Source: Kitasatospora cheerisanensis KCTC 2395
GTDB lineage: Bacteria > Actinomycetota > Actinomycetes > Streptomycetales > Streptomycetaceae
Direction of reading: 5' to 3'
Assembly (NCBI RefSeq): GCF_000696185.1
Contig: NZ_KK853997.1
Span: 1,731,343-1,795,342 of the forward strand
DNA: 64,000 nucleotides
Numbering within the stretch: the first letter of the stretch is position 1; every line of letters begins with the position of its first letter. Under the pieces are notes generated by a model. That model was given only the letters and a program-made list of their open reading frames with translations, was not told the origin of the DNA and made no database searches. Both the position numbers and the translations under genes were made by a program. Shown here one piece after another: positions 35,427-45,115 of this stretch.

Positions 35427-37724
35427 TCAGGAGGTGAGGCTGCGCTCGATCCGGTCGCGCTGCCGCACCGCCCGCGGATCGCTCCGGTCGGCCAGCAGGG
35501 CGAGTGCGGCGGCCCAGTGGCGGCGGGCGGCTTCCGCGTCCCGGCCGTGCAGGGCCCGGGCCAGGCCGTCGAGGTCGAGGGCTTCGTACCAGCCGTCGCC
35601 GAGTTCGCGGTGGTTTCCGGCGGCGCGGCGGAAGAAGCCGGCCGCGTCCTCCGGCCGGTCGAGCCGCAGGTAGGTCTCTCCGGCGCCGTGCCAGGCGAGC
35701 GCCTCCCGGCTGCGGTCGCCGAGGCGGCGGTGCAGGACGGCGGAGCGGTGGTAGGCGTCGAGCGCTTCGGCGTACTCGCCGACGTCCCGCCGGCTGTCGC
35801 CGAGCGCGAGCAGCCAGAACGCCTCCAGCCGGTGGTTGCGCAGGTTCAGCGCGATCTCCACGGCGGCCTGGGCCAGCGTCAGGGCCTGCTCGGTCTCGCC
35901 CTGTTCGCGCAGGATGTCGCTCAGCATCCGCAGGACGTTCCCCTCGCCGCGCCGGTCGCCCGAGGCGCGGTACGCGGCGAGCGCCCGTTCGGCGGCGGCC
36001 CTGGCCTCCGCGGTCCGCCCGGCGTGCTGGTGGGCGCCGGCCAGGTTGGCAAGGGCCGTGGTCTCCCAGTGGGCCTCTCCGAGCCGCCGGAACGCGGCCA
36101 TGGCTCGCTCGAAGTACGGTGCGGCTTCGTCCAGTTGACGGCCGCGCAGGTGAGTGACGCCGAGCAGGTTGAGCGCGTGGGCCTCGTTGACGGGGTCGCC
36201 GAGTTCGCGCCAGAGCGCGAGCGCGCCCCGGTGGTGGTCCAGCGCGGCGTCCAGGCGGTTGACCTGGGTGTGCGCCATGCCGAGGTCGGTGAGCAGCAGG
36301 GCCTGCGCGGCCCGGTCGCGCAGTCGCTCGGCCGCCGCCAGGCCGAGGCGGCCCGCCGGGATCCAGTCCCCTCCCGGCGCGGTGGCGGCGGGGGCGTTCC
36401 AGAGCGCGGCGGCCAACTGCCAGGTGTGGCGGTCCTTCCCGGCCCCGTCGGCGCTGCGCACGGTGTGCAGGAGGTTGGCGCGGTCGCGCTCCGCCCAGTC
36501 CGCGGCGGCGTTGCGGTCGGCGAAGGCGAGGGGCTGGACGCCGTCGGCCGGCGGATCCAGCGGGAGGCGGGCCTCGGCCGGGCTCAGCCACTGCTGCGCG
36601 GCGTCGGCGGTGTGCAGGTACCAGTCGAGCACCCGGCGGAGTGCGGCCTGCCGGGCCTCGGGCGATTCCTCGTGCCGGGCCTGGTCGGTGGCGTAGGCGC
36701 GCAGCAGGTCGTGGAACTGGAAGCGGTCGGGGGCGGTCTGTTCGACCAGGTGCGCGCCGACCAGGGTGTCCAGGAGTTGCCTGGTCCGGCCGGTGGTCGA
36801 CTCGGCCAGCGCGGCTGCGGCGTGCAGTCCGAACTCGGGCCCCGGGTGCAGGCCCAACCGGCGGAACAGCCGGGCCGCCGGCTCGGGCAGGGCGCGGTAG
36901 GACCAGGCGAACACGGTGCGCACGGCGTCGCTCTCCTCCTCGTCCCCGACGCTCAGGACGTCCCACAGCGCGGACTCGTCCCGCAGGTCGGCGATCAGCT
37001 CGCCCAGTGCGAGGTGCGGCAGGCTCGCGGCCCGTTCGGCGGCGATCCGCAGGGCGAGCGGGAGCAGGGCGCACAGTCGGGCCAGCTCGGTCAGGTCGGC
37101 GGGGTCGTCGTCCGGCCGGTGGTCGGCGGTGACGGTGCGCAGCAGGGCGACCGCCTCGGGTTCCGGGAGGGTTCCGACGGTGAGGCGGCGCGCGCCGTCG
37201 CGGACGGCGAGTCCGGACAGCCGGCTCCGGCTGGTGACGAGGGCCAGCGAGCCCGCGCCGCCGGGCAGCAGCGGACGGACCTGGCCGACGGACGCGGCGT
37301 TGTCCAGCACCACCAGCACCCGGCGGTCGGCCAGCAGCGAGCGGTAGAGCGCCGCCGCCGCGTCCTGGTCCGCCGGGACGGACGCGGCGGGCACGCCGAG
37401 CGAGACCAGGAACCGGCCCAGTGCCTCCCGGGCAGTGACGGGCTGCCCCGGGTCGTACCCGCGCAGGTTGACGTAGAGCTGCCCGTCCGGAAAGCGCGCC
37501 CGGGCCCGGTGGGCCCAGCGCAGCGCGAGCGAGGTCTTGCCGGCCCCTGCGGTACCCGCGATGACGTACACCGGAGCGTGCTCGGCGCCGTCCGGGACGG
37601 CATCCAGCACTCGCAGCTCGTCGGTGCGGTTGACGAAATCCCGGACGCCCGACGGGAGCTGACGGGGCGTGGGGAAACCGGCCTCGGGCTCCGTCCGGCC
37701 GTGCAGATGGATGCCACCGCTCAC
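35427..37724 (-). CDS. STAND (NB-ARC-like) ATPase with TPR repeats
   Basis: 765 residues from GTG 37724. The P-loop is GTAGAGKTSLAL (57-68), Walker B VLVVLDNAAS, then LVTSRSRL and the GLHPGPEF winged-helix region. The C-terminal ~380 residues are TPR repeats (ALNLLGVTHLRGRQLDEAAPYFERA and similar). This is the SARP-less AfsR-like architecture, a signal-responsive switch. Upstream of the GTG the same frame encodes a plausible leader (NELSGTAHQAVQVGSVSGG) back to the TAG of the preceding gene, without a canonical start, so the true start is uncertain. The upstream neighbours are the DUF6879 and small-protein genes. Confidence 0.85.
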   Translation of the reverse strand: MSGGIHLHGRTEPEAGFPTPRQLPSGVRDFVNRTDELRVLDAVPDGAEHAPVYVIAGTAGAGKTSLALRWAHRARARFPDGQLYVNLRGYDPGQPVTAREALGRFLVSLGVPAASVPADQDAAAALYRSLLADRRVLVVLDNAASVGQVRPLLPGGAGSLALVTSRSRLSGLAVRDGARRLTVGTLPEPEAVALLRTVTADHRPDDDPADLTELARLCALLPLALRIAAERAASLPHLALGELIADLRDESALWDVLSVGDEEESDAVRTVFAWSYRALPEPAARLFRRLGLHPGPEFGLHAAAALAESTTGRTRQLLDTLVGAHLVEQTAPDRFQFHDLLRAYATDQARHEESPEARQAALRRVLDWYLHTADAAQQWLSPAEARLPLDPPADGVQPLAFADRNAAADWAERDRANLLHTVRSADGAGKDRHTWQLAAALWNAPAATAPGGDWIPAGRLGLAAAERLRDRAAQALLLTDLGMAHTQVNRLDAALDHHRGALALWRELGDPVNEAHALNLLGVTHLRGRQLDEAAPYFERAMAAFRRLGEAHWETTALANLAGAHQHAGRTAEARAAAERALAAYRASGDRRGEGNVLRMLSDILREQGETEQALTLAQAAVEIALNLRNHRLEAFWLLALGDSRRDVGEYAEALDAYHRSAVLHRRLGDRSREALAWHGAGETYLRLDRPEDAAGFFRRAAGNHRELGDGWYEALDLDGLARALHGRDAEAARRHWAAALALLADRSDPRAVRQRDRIERSLTS

Positions 37725-37802
37725 CGACCCGACCTGGACCGCCTGGTGTGCCGTCCCCGACAGCTCGTTGCGCGTCCCGCCGCCGCTGCTCCCGTTGATC
37801 GC

Positions 37803-38426
37803 CTACTCCGTTTCCGCACCGGGCGGTGCGAGGGGTGCCACTTCCCGCGCGAACCAGGACGCCACGTCCTCCCCCAGCCGGTAGAGCGACCCGATGAACT
37901 CCTCCCAGGCGCCGACGAGTTCCGGGTCGACATGGCGGACGGCGCCGTCCGGGACTCCGGTCGGCGTGTACTGGACGTGGTACAGGGTCCGGCCGCCGAG
38001 CACCACGACCTCCGGCAGCGGGTCGAGGCCGTCCGCCAGGTCCTCCGCGGGGACGATGCGGACCCGCTCCCCGCATTCGGCGCGCATCCGCAGCGAGTGC
38101 AGCTCCCATTGCAGGTAGCCGGTCAGCGGGCGCTCGACCACGCGGACCCGGTGGAAGTGCGATCCGCGTTCCTCGTCCTCCCGTCCGATCGCCTCCAGCG
38201 TGCCGCGCCGTTCCTCCAGCAGCCGCAGCGCACCCTCCCAGTCGCCGCGGCGGAGCGCGTCCCGGCTCGGGCTGTTCTGCTCCTCGAAGTACTGGAGGCG
38301 CTCGAGTTTCCAGGAGTCCCGTCCACGGATCCGCGCGTCCCGCTCCCGGAAGTCGCGCCGGTACGCCTCCCGATCGAGCCGGCAGCCCCACTCCGGCTTC
38401 AGCGCCGGGGCGCGCAGCTCAGGCAT
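37803..38426 (-). CDS. DUF6879 family protein
   Basis: 207 residues, cytoplasmic, charged and Arg/Glu-rich, with features I associate with streptomycete DUF6879: SWKLERLQYFEE, FHRVRVVERPLTGYLQWELHS and VRIVPAEDL. DUF6879 genes usually sit beside small partner genes and helix-turn-helix or STAND regulators, as here. The molecular function is unknown. Its ATG overlaps the upstream small gene's stop by 8 bp, and its TAG lies in the same frame as the downstream STAND gene. Confidence 0.82.
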   Translation of the reverse strand: MPELRAPALKPEWGCRLDREAYRRDFRERDARIRGRDSWKLERLQYFEEQNSPSRDALRRGDWEGALRLLEERRGTLEAIGREDEERGSHFHRVRVVERPLTGYLQWELHSLRMRAECGERVRIVPAEDLADGLDPLPEVVVLGGRTLYHVQYTPTGVPDGAVRHVDPELVGAWEEFIGSLYRLGEDVASWFAREVAPLAPPGAETE

Positions 38427-38687
38427 CCGGGATGTCCGGCTTCGCGGCGGTGAGCATGGCGCCCGGGATGACGACCAGGCGTTCGTGGGGGGCGAGTCGG
38501 ACGTCCGGGGGGAGGCGGTGGCGGTAGGCGTCGGTCAGGTCGGTGCCGATGACGGCGATGTCGCCGTTGGCGAGTTGCCAGAGGTCGGGGCATTCGTCGC
38601 GGCCGTCGGAGGCGTGCAGGGCGGCGGCGGGGCGGCCGAGGCGGCGGGTGAAGGGGCGGACGGGTCGGGTTGCCAGGTGGGGGGCAT
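38419..38687 (-). CDS. Small (89 aa) DUF6879-partner protein, hidden by a one-base frameshift
   Basis: The minus strand from 38650 to the TGA at 38419-38421 encodes CPDLWQLANGDIAVIGTDLT, then RLPPDVRLAPHERLVVIPGAMLTAAKPDIPDA. This looks like the small acidic partner often found beside DUF6879 genes. That frame has no start, but ATG 38687 (preceded by GAGG) reaches it if the six-C run at 38679-38684 had seven. The repaired protein begins MPPHLATRPVRPFTRRLG. Its stop overlaps the DUF6879 start (ATGCCTGA), so the two are coupled. Coding is inferred from the conserved-looking C-terminus. Confidence 0.68.
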
Positions 38688-38837
38688 GGGGGCCTCATCC
38701 GTCGGCGCGGCAGTGGCCGGCCAGCCTACACCTGACGGGTCGTCAGGGGCAGCGGGCCGGGGCGAGGACCGCCGGCGGGGTGGTTCGGGATCGAAGTTAT
38801 GCTGGTCGCCGTCACCGTTCAGCGCTCGGGGGATGTC

Positions 38838-39791
38838 GTGCCGCCCTACTACGCCAGCATCGCGGGGCCGCGGCCGCGGCGCCGCCGCCGGGTGTTCCTG
38901 GCTGCGGCGGCGGGGGTGCTGCTGCTGGCGCTGGTGCCCGCGGTGCGGCACGGGGCGGAGTCGCTGGTGGGGGCGGGCCGGCCGGACGGTCCCCGGCTGA
39001 CGGTGGCGACCTGGAACATGTGCGGGGTGAACGCCTGGGGCTGCGGCGAGTACGGCGGCGGGGAGCAGAAGGCGAAGGCGCTGCGGTCGCTGGCGCAGGA
39101 CCACGGGGCGCGGGTGGTGCTGGTGCAGGAGGCCTGCCGGGGCGACCTGGACCGGGCGCGGACCGGCCTCGGCGCGGACTGGCAGCTGGCGTTCGAGCCC
39201 TACCGGCAGGTGGACGCGGCGGGCACGGCCACGCCGGTGGACTGCGGCGACGGCCGGGGCGAGGCCGGTTTCGGCATCCTCGCGGCCGCCCCGCTCACGG
39301 ACGTCACCCCGGTGCGGTCGCCGCAGCCGGCGCAGGGCCTGCACCGCGGCATCCTCTGCGCGACCGCGACCCCGACCCCGAGCGCCGCCGGCCCGAATCC
39401 GGCGGCGGCCCCGCTGCGGCTCTGCGTCGCGCACCTCTCGCTGCCGCCCTCCGACCGCTCGGACCGCCCCGCGGAGCTGCGGGACGACCAGCTGGCGGCG
39501 CTGCGGGCGGCGGCCGGCCCGGGAGACTCGGTGTTCGGCGGCGACTTCAACTCCTCGCCGCCGGGCCCGCGCAACAAGGACGCCTGGATCTGGCCGGCGG
39601 GCTACTTCGACTCGGTGCAGGAGTGCGACCAGGAGTCGGCGGACCAGCGTTCGGGTTTCGCGGCCACCCACGAGAACGGTCTGAAACTGGACTACCTGTT
39701 CACGGCGCTGCCCCGGCACGGCTGTTCGCAGGTGGACACCGGGTTCTCCGACCACCGGGCGGAGCTGCTCACCGTCGCCGCCGCGCTCTGA
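38838..39791 (+). CDS. Membrane-anchored endonuclease/exonuclease/phosphatase (EEP) family protein
   Basis: 317 residues from GTG 38838 (an ATG at 38799 would add 13). A basic N-terminus and one helix (VFLAAAAGVLLLALVPAV) form a signal anchor. The EEP/DNase I-like domain has VATWNMCG, the metal Glu in LVQEAC, GGDFNSSP and terminal FSDHRAELL, so the metal and catalytic residues are present. Cys pairs (MCG..WGCGE) suggest extracytoplasmic disulfides. Possible activities are nuclease or phosphodiesterase. GGGGGA precedes the GTG. It lies next to the teichoic-acid-like locus. Confidence 0.85.
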   Translation: MPPYYASIAGPRPRRRRRVFLAAAAGVLLLALVPAVRHGAESLVGAGRPDGPRLTVATWNMCGVNAWGCGEYGGGEQKAKALRSLAQDHGARVVLVQEACRGDLDRARTGLGADWQLAFEPYRQVDAAGTATPVDCGDGRGEAGFGILAAAPLTDVTPVRSPQPAQGLHRGILCATATPTPSAAGPNPAAAPLRLCVAHLSLPPSDRSDRPAELRDDQLAALRAAAGPGDSVFGGDFNSSPPGPRNKDAWIWPAGYFDSVQECDQESADQRSGFAATHENGLKLDYLFTALPRHGCSQVDTGFSDHRAELLTVAAAL

Positions 39792-39800
39792 GCCGGTCCC

Positions 39801-39857
39801 GCGCAGCAGGACCCGCACAGCAGGACCGCCCACAGCAGGCCCCCACAGCAGGACCCC
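39801..39857. repeat. 14-15 bp tandem repeat, four copies
   Basis: CACAGCAGGACC or a close variant (CGCAGCAGGACC, CACAGCAGGCCC) occurs four times in a row between the convergent EEP and hydrolase genes. It ends just before GCGCGGGC. No separate terminator hairpin is clear here. Confidence 0.7.
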
Positions 39858-39872
39858 GCGCGGGCTCCCCGG

Positions 39873-41305
39873 TCAGTCCCCGTACCGCTCCTGGAGCTTG
39901 GGGTTGCGCGCGAGCGCCCCGGCCACCACGAAGGTGACCTGCCCGGGCGGCGAGACCCGCCCGTCGGGGGCGACGGCGCGGACGTCGACGGTGTGGCCGC
40001 CGCCGCGCCACTCCCAGGCGGGCTGCCAGGTCCACCTGCCGTCCTCGACCGGGGCGGCGCCCAACGCATGGTCGCCGATGGCGAGTTCGACCCGTTCGGC
40101 GTCGATCGCGTGGCCGCTGAGGCGGACCGCCGGGCCGGGCACGTAGCTGTTGTCGGCGGGGTCGGTGACCACGGGCGGGTCGAGCGGCGGGGCGGGTTCG
40201 GTGACGGCGAGGGTGTGCCGGGTGCGGGGGCTCTGCTCGCCGTCGGCGGCGACGCCGAACAGCTTGAGGGTGTACTCGCCGGCTTCCCAGGGGCGGCTGA
40301 ACCGGCGCTCCCAGCGGCCTTCGGCGTCGGTCGGCGCGGAGCCCATGTACTTGCCGTTCAGCCAGATGCTGACCCGGGCCGCGCCGGGGCGAGGCCGCCG
40401 AGGGCGACGGCGTGCCCGGGGACGGTGGTGCCGGGCGCGGGGAAGTCGACCCGGGGGCGGGGGAAGCGTTCGGTCGCGGCGAGCAGCGCGTCGATGGGCG
40501 CGGTGTCCCGGCCGGGCTGTTCGCCGCCGGTGCGGACCTGGCCGAGGCGCGGGGCGATCCCGGCGACGAGCAGGTTGAGCAGGCCCATGATGGGCGGCAG
40601 GGTCCGGGCGGTGACGGTGTCGTGGCCGGTGATCAGCGGGGAGTCGTTGAACACCAGGTTGAAGTTCGGGTAGTCGCGGAACAGGTCGACGAACGGCGCG
40701 ACCTGCCGGCCGTAGTGCTCGTCCTGCGGCGAGGTGACGAGGTAGACGTTGGTGTGCCGGTGCGGGGTGCCGGCGACCAGTTCGGGCATCACCGTGTCGA
40801 GGGCGGCGATCTTCTCGGGCGTGACCTGACCCATCATCAGGGCGGCGGCCGCGGGCCGGCGTTCGTGCAGGGCAGTGCCGATCCGGAACTGCGGGACGAC
40901 GGCGAGGGCGTTGCCCCAGCCGTGCCGGAGCGCGAACTGGAGCGCGGCGGTGCCGCCCTTGGAGCCGCCGAACATGGTGACCTGGTCGGCGGTGAGGCCG
41001 AGGGCGTGCGCGAACCTGGCGATCAGCGCGGCGACGGAGCGTTCGACGCCGAAGTCCATGTCCTTGCACAGGTAGTAGGTGTTGCCGCCGTCGAACAGGT
41101 CGCGGATCCACAGGATGTTGGCGCGGACCTGGTCGAGGACCCCGTTGGAGAAGCCGTACTCGTCGCGGGCGGAGAAGTTGGCGAACACCACGACGAGGTG
41201 CCGGGTGCCGTTGCGGGCGTGGCTGAAGCGGTACTCGACGGGGACGGGTCCGCTGTCGTCCCGGCCCTCGACCACGGGGCGGCTGGGGCGGGTCTGGTCA
41301 GACAC
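39873..41305 (-). CDS. Alpha/beta-hydrolase-like protein with C-terminal Ig-like domains; frameshifted
   Basis: About 477 residues if repaired. The N-terminal part (EYRFSHARNGTRHLVVVFANFSARDEYGF) leads to a nucleophile elbow MFGGSKGGTAALQFALRHG, resembling hydrolase-fold proteins of the Asp2 type seen with surface-glycan loci. After a break near 40,380-40,395 (one lost base) come two beta-sandwich modules (VSIWLNGKYMGSAPTDAEGRWERRF; VELAIGDHALGAAPVEDGRWTW). No signal peptide is seen. GTG 41305 overlaps the TagF-like stop by 8 bp, so translation is coupled and the protein probably acts on the same polymer. Confidence 0.75.
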
Positions 41306-44300
41306 GGTGGGATTCCGTTCCTCTGCGCATGCTCTGCAGGTCGCGGAGCCGGGCGGCGGCTCCCTCGGGGTCGGGTTCGGCGGTGAGGTGGGCCGGCAGC
41401 GGCCAGGGGACGCCCTCGAAGCTGTCGGGCACGGCCGGCCGCGCGGCCGCGGCCGGGGCGGGCGCGGGCGGCGCGTCGAGGTCGCCGCCGGCGACCAGCA
41501 GGCGGTCGGCGAGCCGGGCGGCGGCGTGTCCGTCGTCGAGGTCGCAGTAGTCCCGCTGGAAGCGCCGGTAGCGCTCGCCGTAGCGGGCGCGGACCTCGTC
41601 GGCGTGCCGGATCGCGGTGATCAGCTCGGCGGAGCCGGCGAGCAGCGGCCCGGGTGCGCTGGCCTCGAAGTCGAAGTAGAAGCCGCGCAGAGTGTCGCGG
41701 TAGTGCTCCAGGTCGTAGGTGAAGAACAGGATCGGCCGGCCGGTGTTGACGAAGTCGAACATCAGCGAGGAGTAGTCGGTGATCATCACGTCGGTGATCA
41801 GCGACAGGTCGGCCATGTCGGGGTAGTCGGAGACGTCGTGGACGAATCCGTCGCCGGCGCCCGGCACGGGGTCGACGACGTTGGGGTGGCGGCGGACCAG
41901 CAGCACGTGGTCGTCGCCGAGCCGGGCCCGGGCGTCGTCGAGGTCGATCCGGAAGTCGAACTTGTACCGGCCAGGCGCGTAGTACTGGTCGTCGCGCCAG
42001 GTGGGGGCGTACAGCACGACCCGCTTGCCGTCGGGGATGCCGATCCTGCGGCGGACGGCGGCGGCGCGCCGCGCGCCGTCGGGGCTGCGCAGCACGTCGT
42101 TGCGGGGGTAGCCGGATTCGACGATCTCGCCGGGGAAGCCGAAGGCGCGGCGCAGGATGGGCGTGGAGAAGGTGTTCGGGGAGACCAGCAGGTCCCAGTT
42201 CTCTACCTCGACGGCGAGCCGTTCGAGGTAGCGCTTGTCGGCGAAGTGGACGGCCTCGATGTCGTGGCCGATCTTCTTCAGCGGGGTGCCGTGCCAGGTC
42301 TGGACGACGACCTGGCCGGGGCGCTTGCGGAACCAGTCGGGCAGGTGGTTGTTGGCGACGATGTAGCGGCTGGTGGCGAGGGCGTCGTACCACTCGGGCG
42401 ACCACATGCGGACGGCGCGGGCGGTGTCGGGGACGTCGACCTGGTCGTCCTTGACCACCCACAGGTGGTCGAGCGGGACCTGACGGCGGATCAGTTCCTC
42501 GTGGACGGCGCGCGGGCTGTCGGAGTACTGGGTGCCCTTGAAGGCGTCGAACAGGACGGCGGGCTTCACGGGCTGCTGGCGGGCGGCGGGGTAGGCCTTG
42601 GTGCGCAGCAGCTTCTGCCGGTAGGGGCCGCGGGCGTGGTCGGGCATCGCGGAGTGGACCTGGAGGGAGAGCCGGTCGTAGCTCTCGGCCTGGAGGTCGT
42701 AGCCGCGGCCGTCGTCCTCGACGGCCTGCGGGAGGCCGGGGATGGCGTCCTGGTCGAGCTTGAGCATCAGGTCGGGCAGCCGGTCCTCGGGCGCGGTACG
42801 GGCCGGGTCCTGGCGGCGCAGGTAGAGGTCCCAGCGTCCGGCGGCGAGCGGGACGGTGCCGGCCAGGGTGCGGATCCGGGCGGGGGCGAAGCGGGCCCGG
42901 AAGTGTTCGCCGGAGAGTTCCAGCGGGACGGCGCGCTCGGTGCCCTGGGCCCGGGAGCGCAGCACCAGGTGGACTTCCGGCCGGCGGTCGGCGGGCACCA
43001 GGTGCAGGGCGTGGTAGCGGCCGACGATCTCCAGGGTGCCGTCCTCCTCCCAGCCGTAGCGGGTGGTGAGCGGCAGGGTGGCCCGTTCGAACAGGACGAG
43101 GTAGCCGGCGCCGTTGCGGTGGACGACGAGTTCGCGGTCGCGCTCGGGGGTCTGCAGGCTGTCGGGGAGGCGGTGGTGGCCGTCGGGGGTCTCCTCGGCC
43201 ATCACCGGATACATCGTCAGTTTCCGTCCGGCGACGTGGAAGGTGGTCTTCCAGCCGTTGGCGCCGAGGTCCCAGGACTGCGGGACGGCCTCGCCGGCGT
43301 CCTCGCTGCGGTGCGCGGGCACCAGGCTGCGCAGCGGGACGCGGACGGTGAAGGTGCACCAGCCGTCGCCGCCGGGGGTGAACCGGACGGGCGCCTGGGT
43401 GCGGCCGGCGCCGCCGAGGCTGACCAGCCGGAGCTGGCCGCTCTCGGGGACGGTGGGGCCGAGGTGGACGCCGCGCAGTTCGAGGTGCTCGCCGGTGATG
43501 CGGTGGGCGGTGATCCGGCAGCGGACGATCTCGACCCGGAGCTTGAGCCGGTTCTGGACGAACAGCGGCAGCACCCGGGTGTTCTTGTCGACGTACCGGT
43601 AGGGCGGGTTGGCGGCGCTGCCGACGGTGCCGCGGTCGAGGCCGCGGTAGCGGAACAGGCCGCGGCTGAGCACGCCGGCGGCGACGTCCCAGGTGCCTTC
43701 GGCCCACTGGCCCTTCTGCTTGAGCCGGCCGGTGTCGAAGGTCGCGGTGAAGCCGGACCAGTCGTAGCAGTACCGGTTCTGGTTGGAGTGCTCGGTGGCC
43801 TGCGGGGCGTACACCGTGCGGGCGGGGACCAGCAGCATCCGGCCCTGCTTCTTGTTGCGCAGGGCGAGCGCCTTGACCGACATGTGCCGCTTGTGGACGT
43901 TGACGAAGCGGATGTAGCTGCTGCCGGAGAGCTCCAGCCGGTCGCCGTCCCAGCGGACTTCGCCGATCGAGCCGTGCAGCGAGAGCTCCTTGCCGAGCCG
44001 GTACGCCTTGCGGCCGATGCCGACCCGGCGGTCGCCGAGGTGCGGGTACTTGAGGTAGCGGTGGAAGCGCCGCTGGACCGGCATCGGGCCGCCGCGGCGT
44101 TCGAACTCGACGACGTCCAGGAGTTCCTGGAGCTTGCGGCGGCGCACCAGCCACCACTTGACCCGGGCCTCGGCGGGGAGTTCGTCGATCAGGTCCTCGC
44201 CGGCCTCGTCGAGGAACTCGTTGGCCCACTGGACGAAGGAGTGCCGGTACTCCTCGTCGCCGTCGGGCAGCGCCTTCAGATGGAGCATCAGGTCGGAGGT

Positions 44301-45101
44301 GAGGCAGGCCAGGTCGTACTTGCGCTTGGACTCGGCGAAGCTGCGGGAGCGGTGGCCGCCGAGGAAGCGGCTGACGGACAGCACGGCGGAGACCCGGTCG
44401 CGCAGGTTGTCGAGTTCGTGGTGGCGCTGGGTGATGGAGGGGGCGGCGTTGCCCTCGCGGCGGCGCCAGTAGTAGACGACGTCGGTGATGGTGTCGACCT
44501 TGGCGGCCCGGAAGTGGGCGAACATGTTGACCCAGGAGTCCTCGTAGAGGACGCCTTCGGGGAACTCGATGAAGTAGTAGTCCCAGAAGCTGCGCCGGAA
44601 CAGCTTGTTCCACACCGTGCGGTCGTAGATGAGCTTGTCGAACCTGGTGATGTGGGTGCCGCGCCGGTTGGCCGCCATCGGGCCCTTGTGCAGCGGGGAC
44701 TGCCACTTCTTGGTGGAGTTCATCATCTGCACGTTGCCGGAGACGAAGTCCGAGCCGGACTCCTCCAGGGTGCGCAGCAGCACCTCGTAGGCGTGCTCGG
44801 GCACCACGTCGTCGCCGTCGGCGAAGACCAGGAACTCGGCGTCGGGGTGCAGCGCGCGCAGGCCGGTGTTGCGGGCGTGGCCGGGGCCGTGCGGGTCCTG
44901 CCGGATCAGTTTGAAGCGCGGGTCGCGGGCGCACATCGCGCGGGCGATCGCGGTGGACCCGTCGGTCGAGCCGTCGTCGACGAGGATCACCTCGAAGTCG
45001 CGGAACGACTGCCGGGCGATGGACTCCAGGCATTCGGCGAGGTACGTCTCGACGTCCTGGAAGGGCACGACGACGCTCAGCCTGGGGCGGTGGGCAAGCA
45101 T
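41298..45101 (-). CDS. Bifunctional GT2 glycosyltransferase / CDP-glycerol glycerophosphotransferase (TagF-like)
   Basis: 1267 residues. Residues 1-~330 form a GT2 domain: LSVVVPFQDVETYLAECLESI, LVDDGSTDGS, FADGDDVV and GVLYEDSWVNM. A long central region of beta-sheet character follows. The C-terminal ~380 residues are a Glyphos_transf (TagB/TagF) domain: LFDAFKGTQYSDSP, VVQTWHGTPLKKIG, VLYAPTWRDDQY, LLVRRHPNV and DVMITDYSSLMFDF, with the HGT and TDYSS sites intact. It should polymerise glycerol- or another polyol-phosphate chains with sugar substitution. ATG 45101 follows GGAGGAA. No tagO or tagA is in the window. Confidence 0.9.
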   Translation of the reverse strand: MLAHRPRLSVVVPFQDVETYLAECLESIARQSFRDFEVILVDDGSTDGSTAIARAMCARDPRFKLIRQDPHGPGHARNTGLRALHPDAEFLVFADGDDVVPEHAYEVLLRTLEESGSDFVSGNVQMMNSTKKWQSPLHKGPMAANRRGTHITRFDKLIYDRTVWNKLFRRSFWDYYFIEFPEGVLYEDSWVNMFAHFRAAKVDTITDVVYYWRRREGNAAPSITQRHHELDNLRDRVSAVLSVSRFLGGHRSRSFAESKRKYDLACLTSDLMLHLKALPDGDEEYRHSFVQWANEFLDEAGEDLIDELPAEARVKWWLVRRRKLQELLDVVEFERRGGPMPVQRRFHRYLKYPHLGDRRVGIGRKAYRLGKELSLHGSIGEVRWDGDRLELSGSSYIRFVNVHKRHMSVKALALRNKKQGRMLLVPARTVYAPQATEHSNQNRYCYDWSGFTATFDTGRLKQKGQWAEGTWDVAAGVLSRGLFRYRGLDRGTVGSAANPPYRYVDKNTRVLPLFVQNRLKLRVEIVRCRITAHRITGEHLELRGVHLGPTVPESGQLRLVSLGGAGRTQAPVRFTPGGDGWCTFTVRVPLRSLVPAHRSEDAGEAVPQSWDLGANGWKTTFHVAGRKLTMYPVMAEETPDGHHRLPDSLQTPERDRELVVHRNGAGYLVLFERATLPLTTRYGWEEDGTLEIVGRYHALHLVPADRRPEVHLVLRSRAQGTERAVPLELSGEHFRARFAPARIRTLAGTVPLAAGRWDLYLRRQDPARTAPEDRLPDLMLKLDQDAIPGLPQAVEDDGRGYDLQAESYDRLSLQVHSAMPDHARGPYRQKLLRTKAYPAARQQPVKPAVLFDAFKGTQYSDSPRAVHEELIRRQVPLDHLWVVKDDQVDVPDTARAVRMWSPEWYDALATSRYIVANNHLPDWFRKRPGQVVVQTWHGTPLKKIGHDIEAVHFADKRYLERLAVEVENWDLLVSPNTFSTPILRRAFGFPGEIVESGYPRNDVLRSPDGARRAAAVRRRIGIPDGKRVVLYAPTWRDDQYYAPGRYKFDFRIDLDDARARLGDDHVLLVRRHPNVVDPVPGAGDGFVHDVSDYPDMADLSLITDVMITDYSSLMFDFVNTGRPILFFTYDLEHYRDTLRGFYFDFEASAPGPLLAGSAELITAIRHADEVRARYGERYRRFQRDYCDLDDGHAAARLADRLLVAGGDLDAPPAPAPAAAARPAVPDSFEGVPWPLPAHLTAEPDPEGAAARLRDLQSMRRGTESHRV

Positions 45102-45115
45102 GGTCCGTTCCTCCG

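Noticed and set aside
35417..35429. Terminator CTGAC-GGCCG-GTCAG between the LysR and STAND genes
   Set aside because: The 5-bp stem simply includes the two convergent stop codons and is too short to claim.
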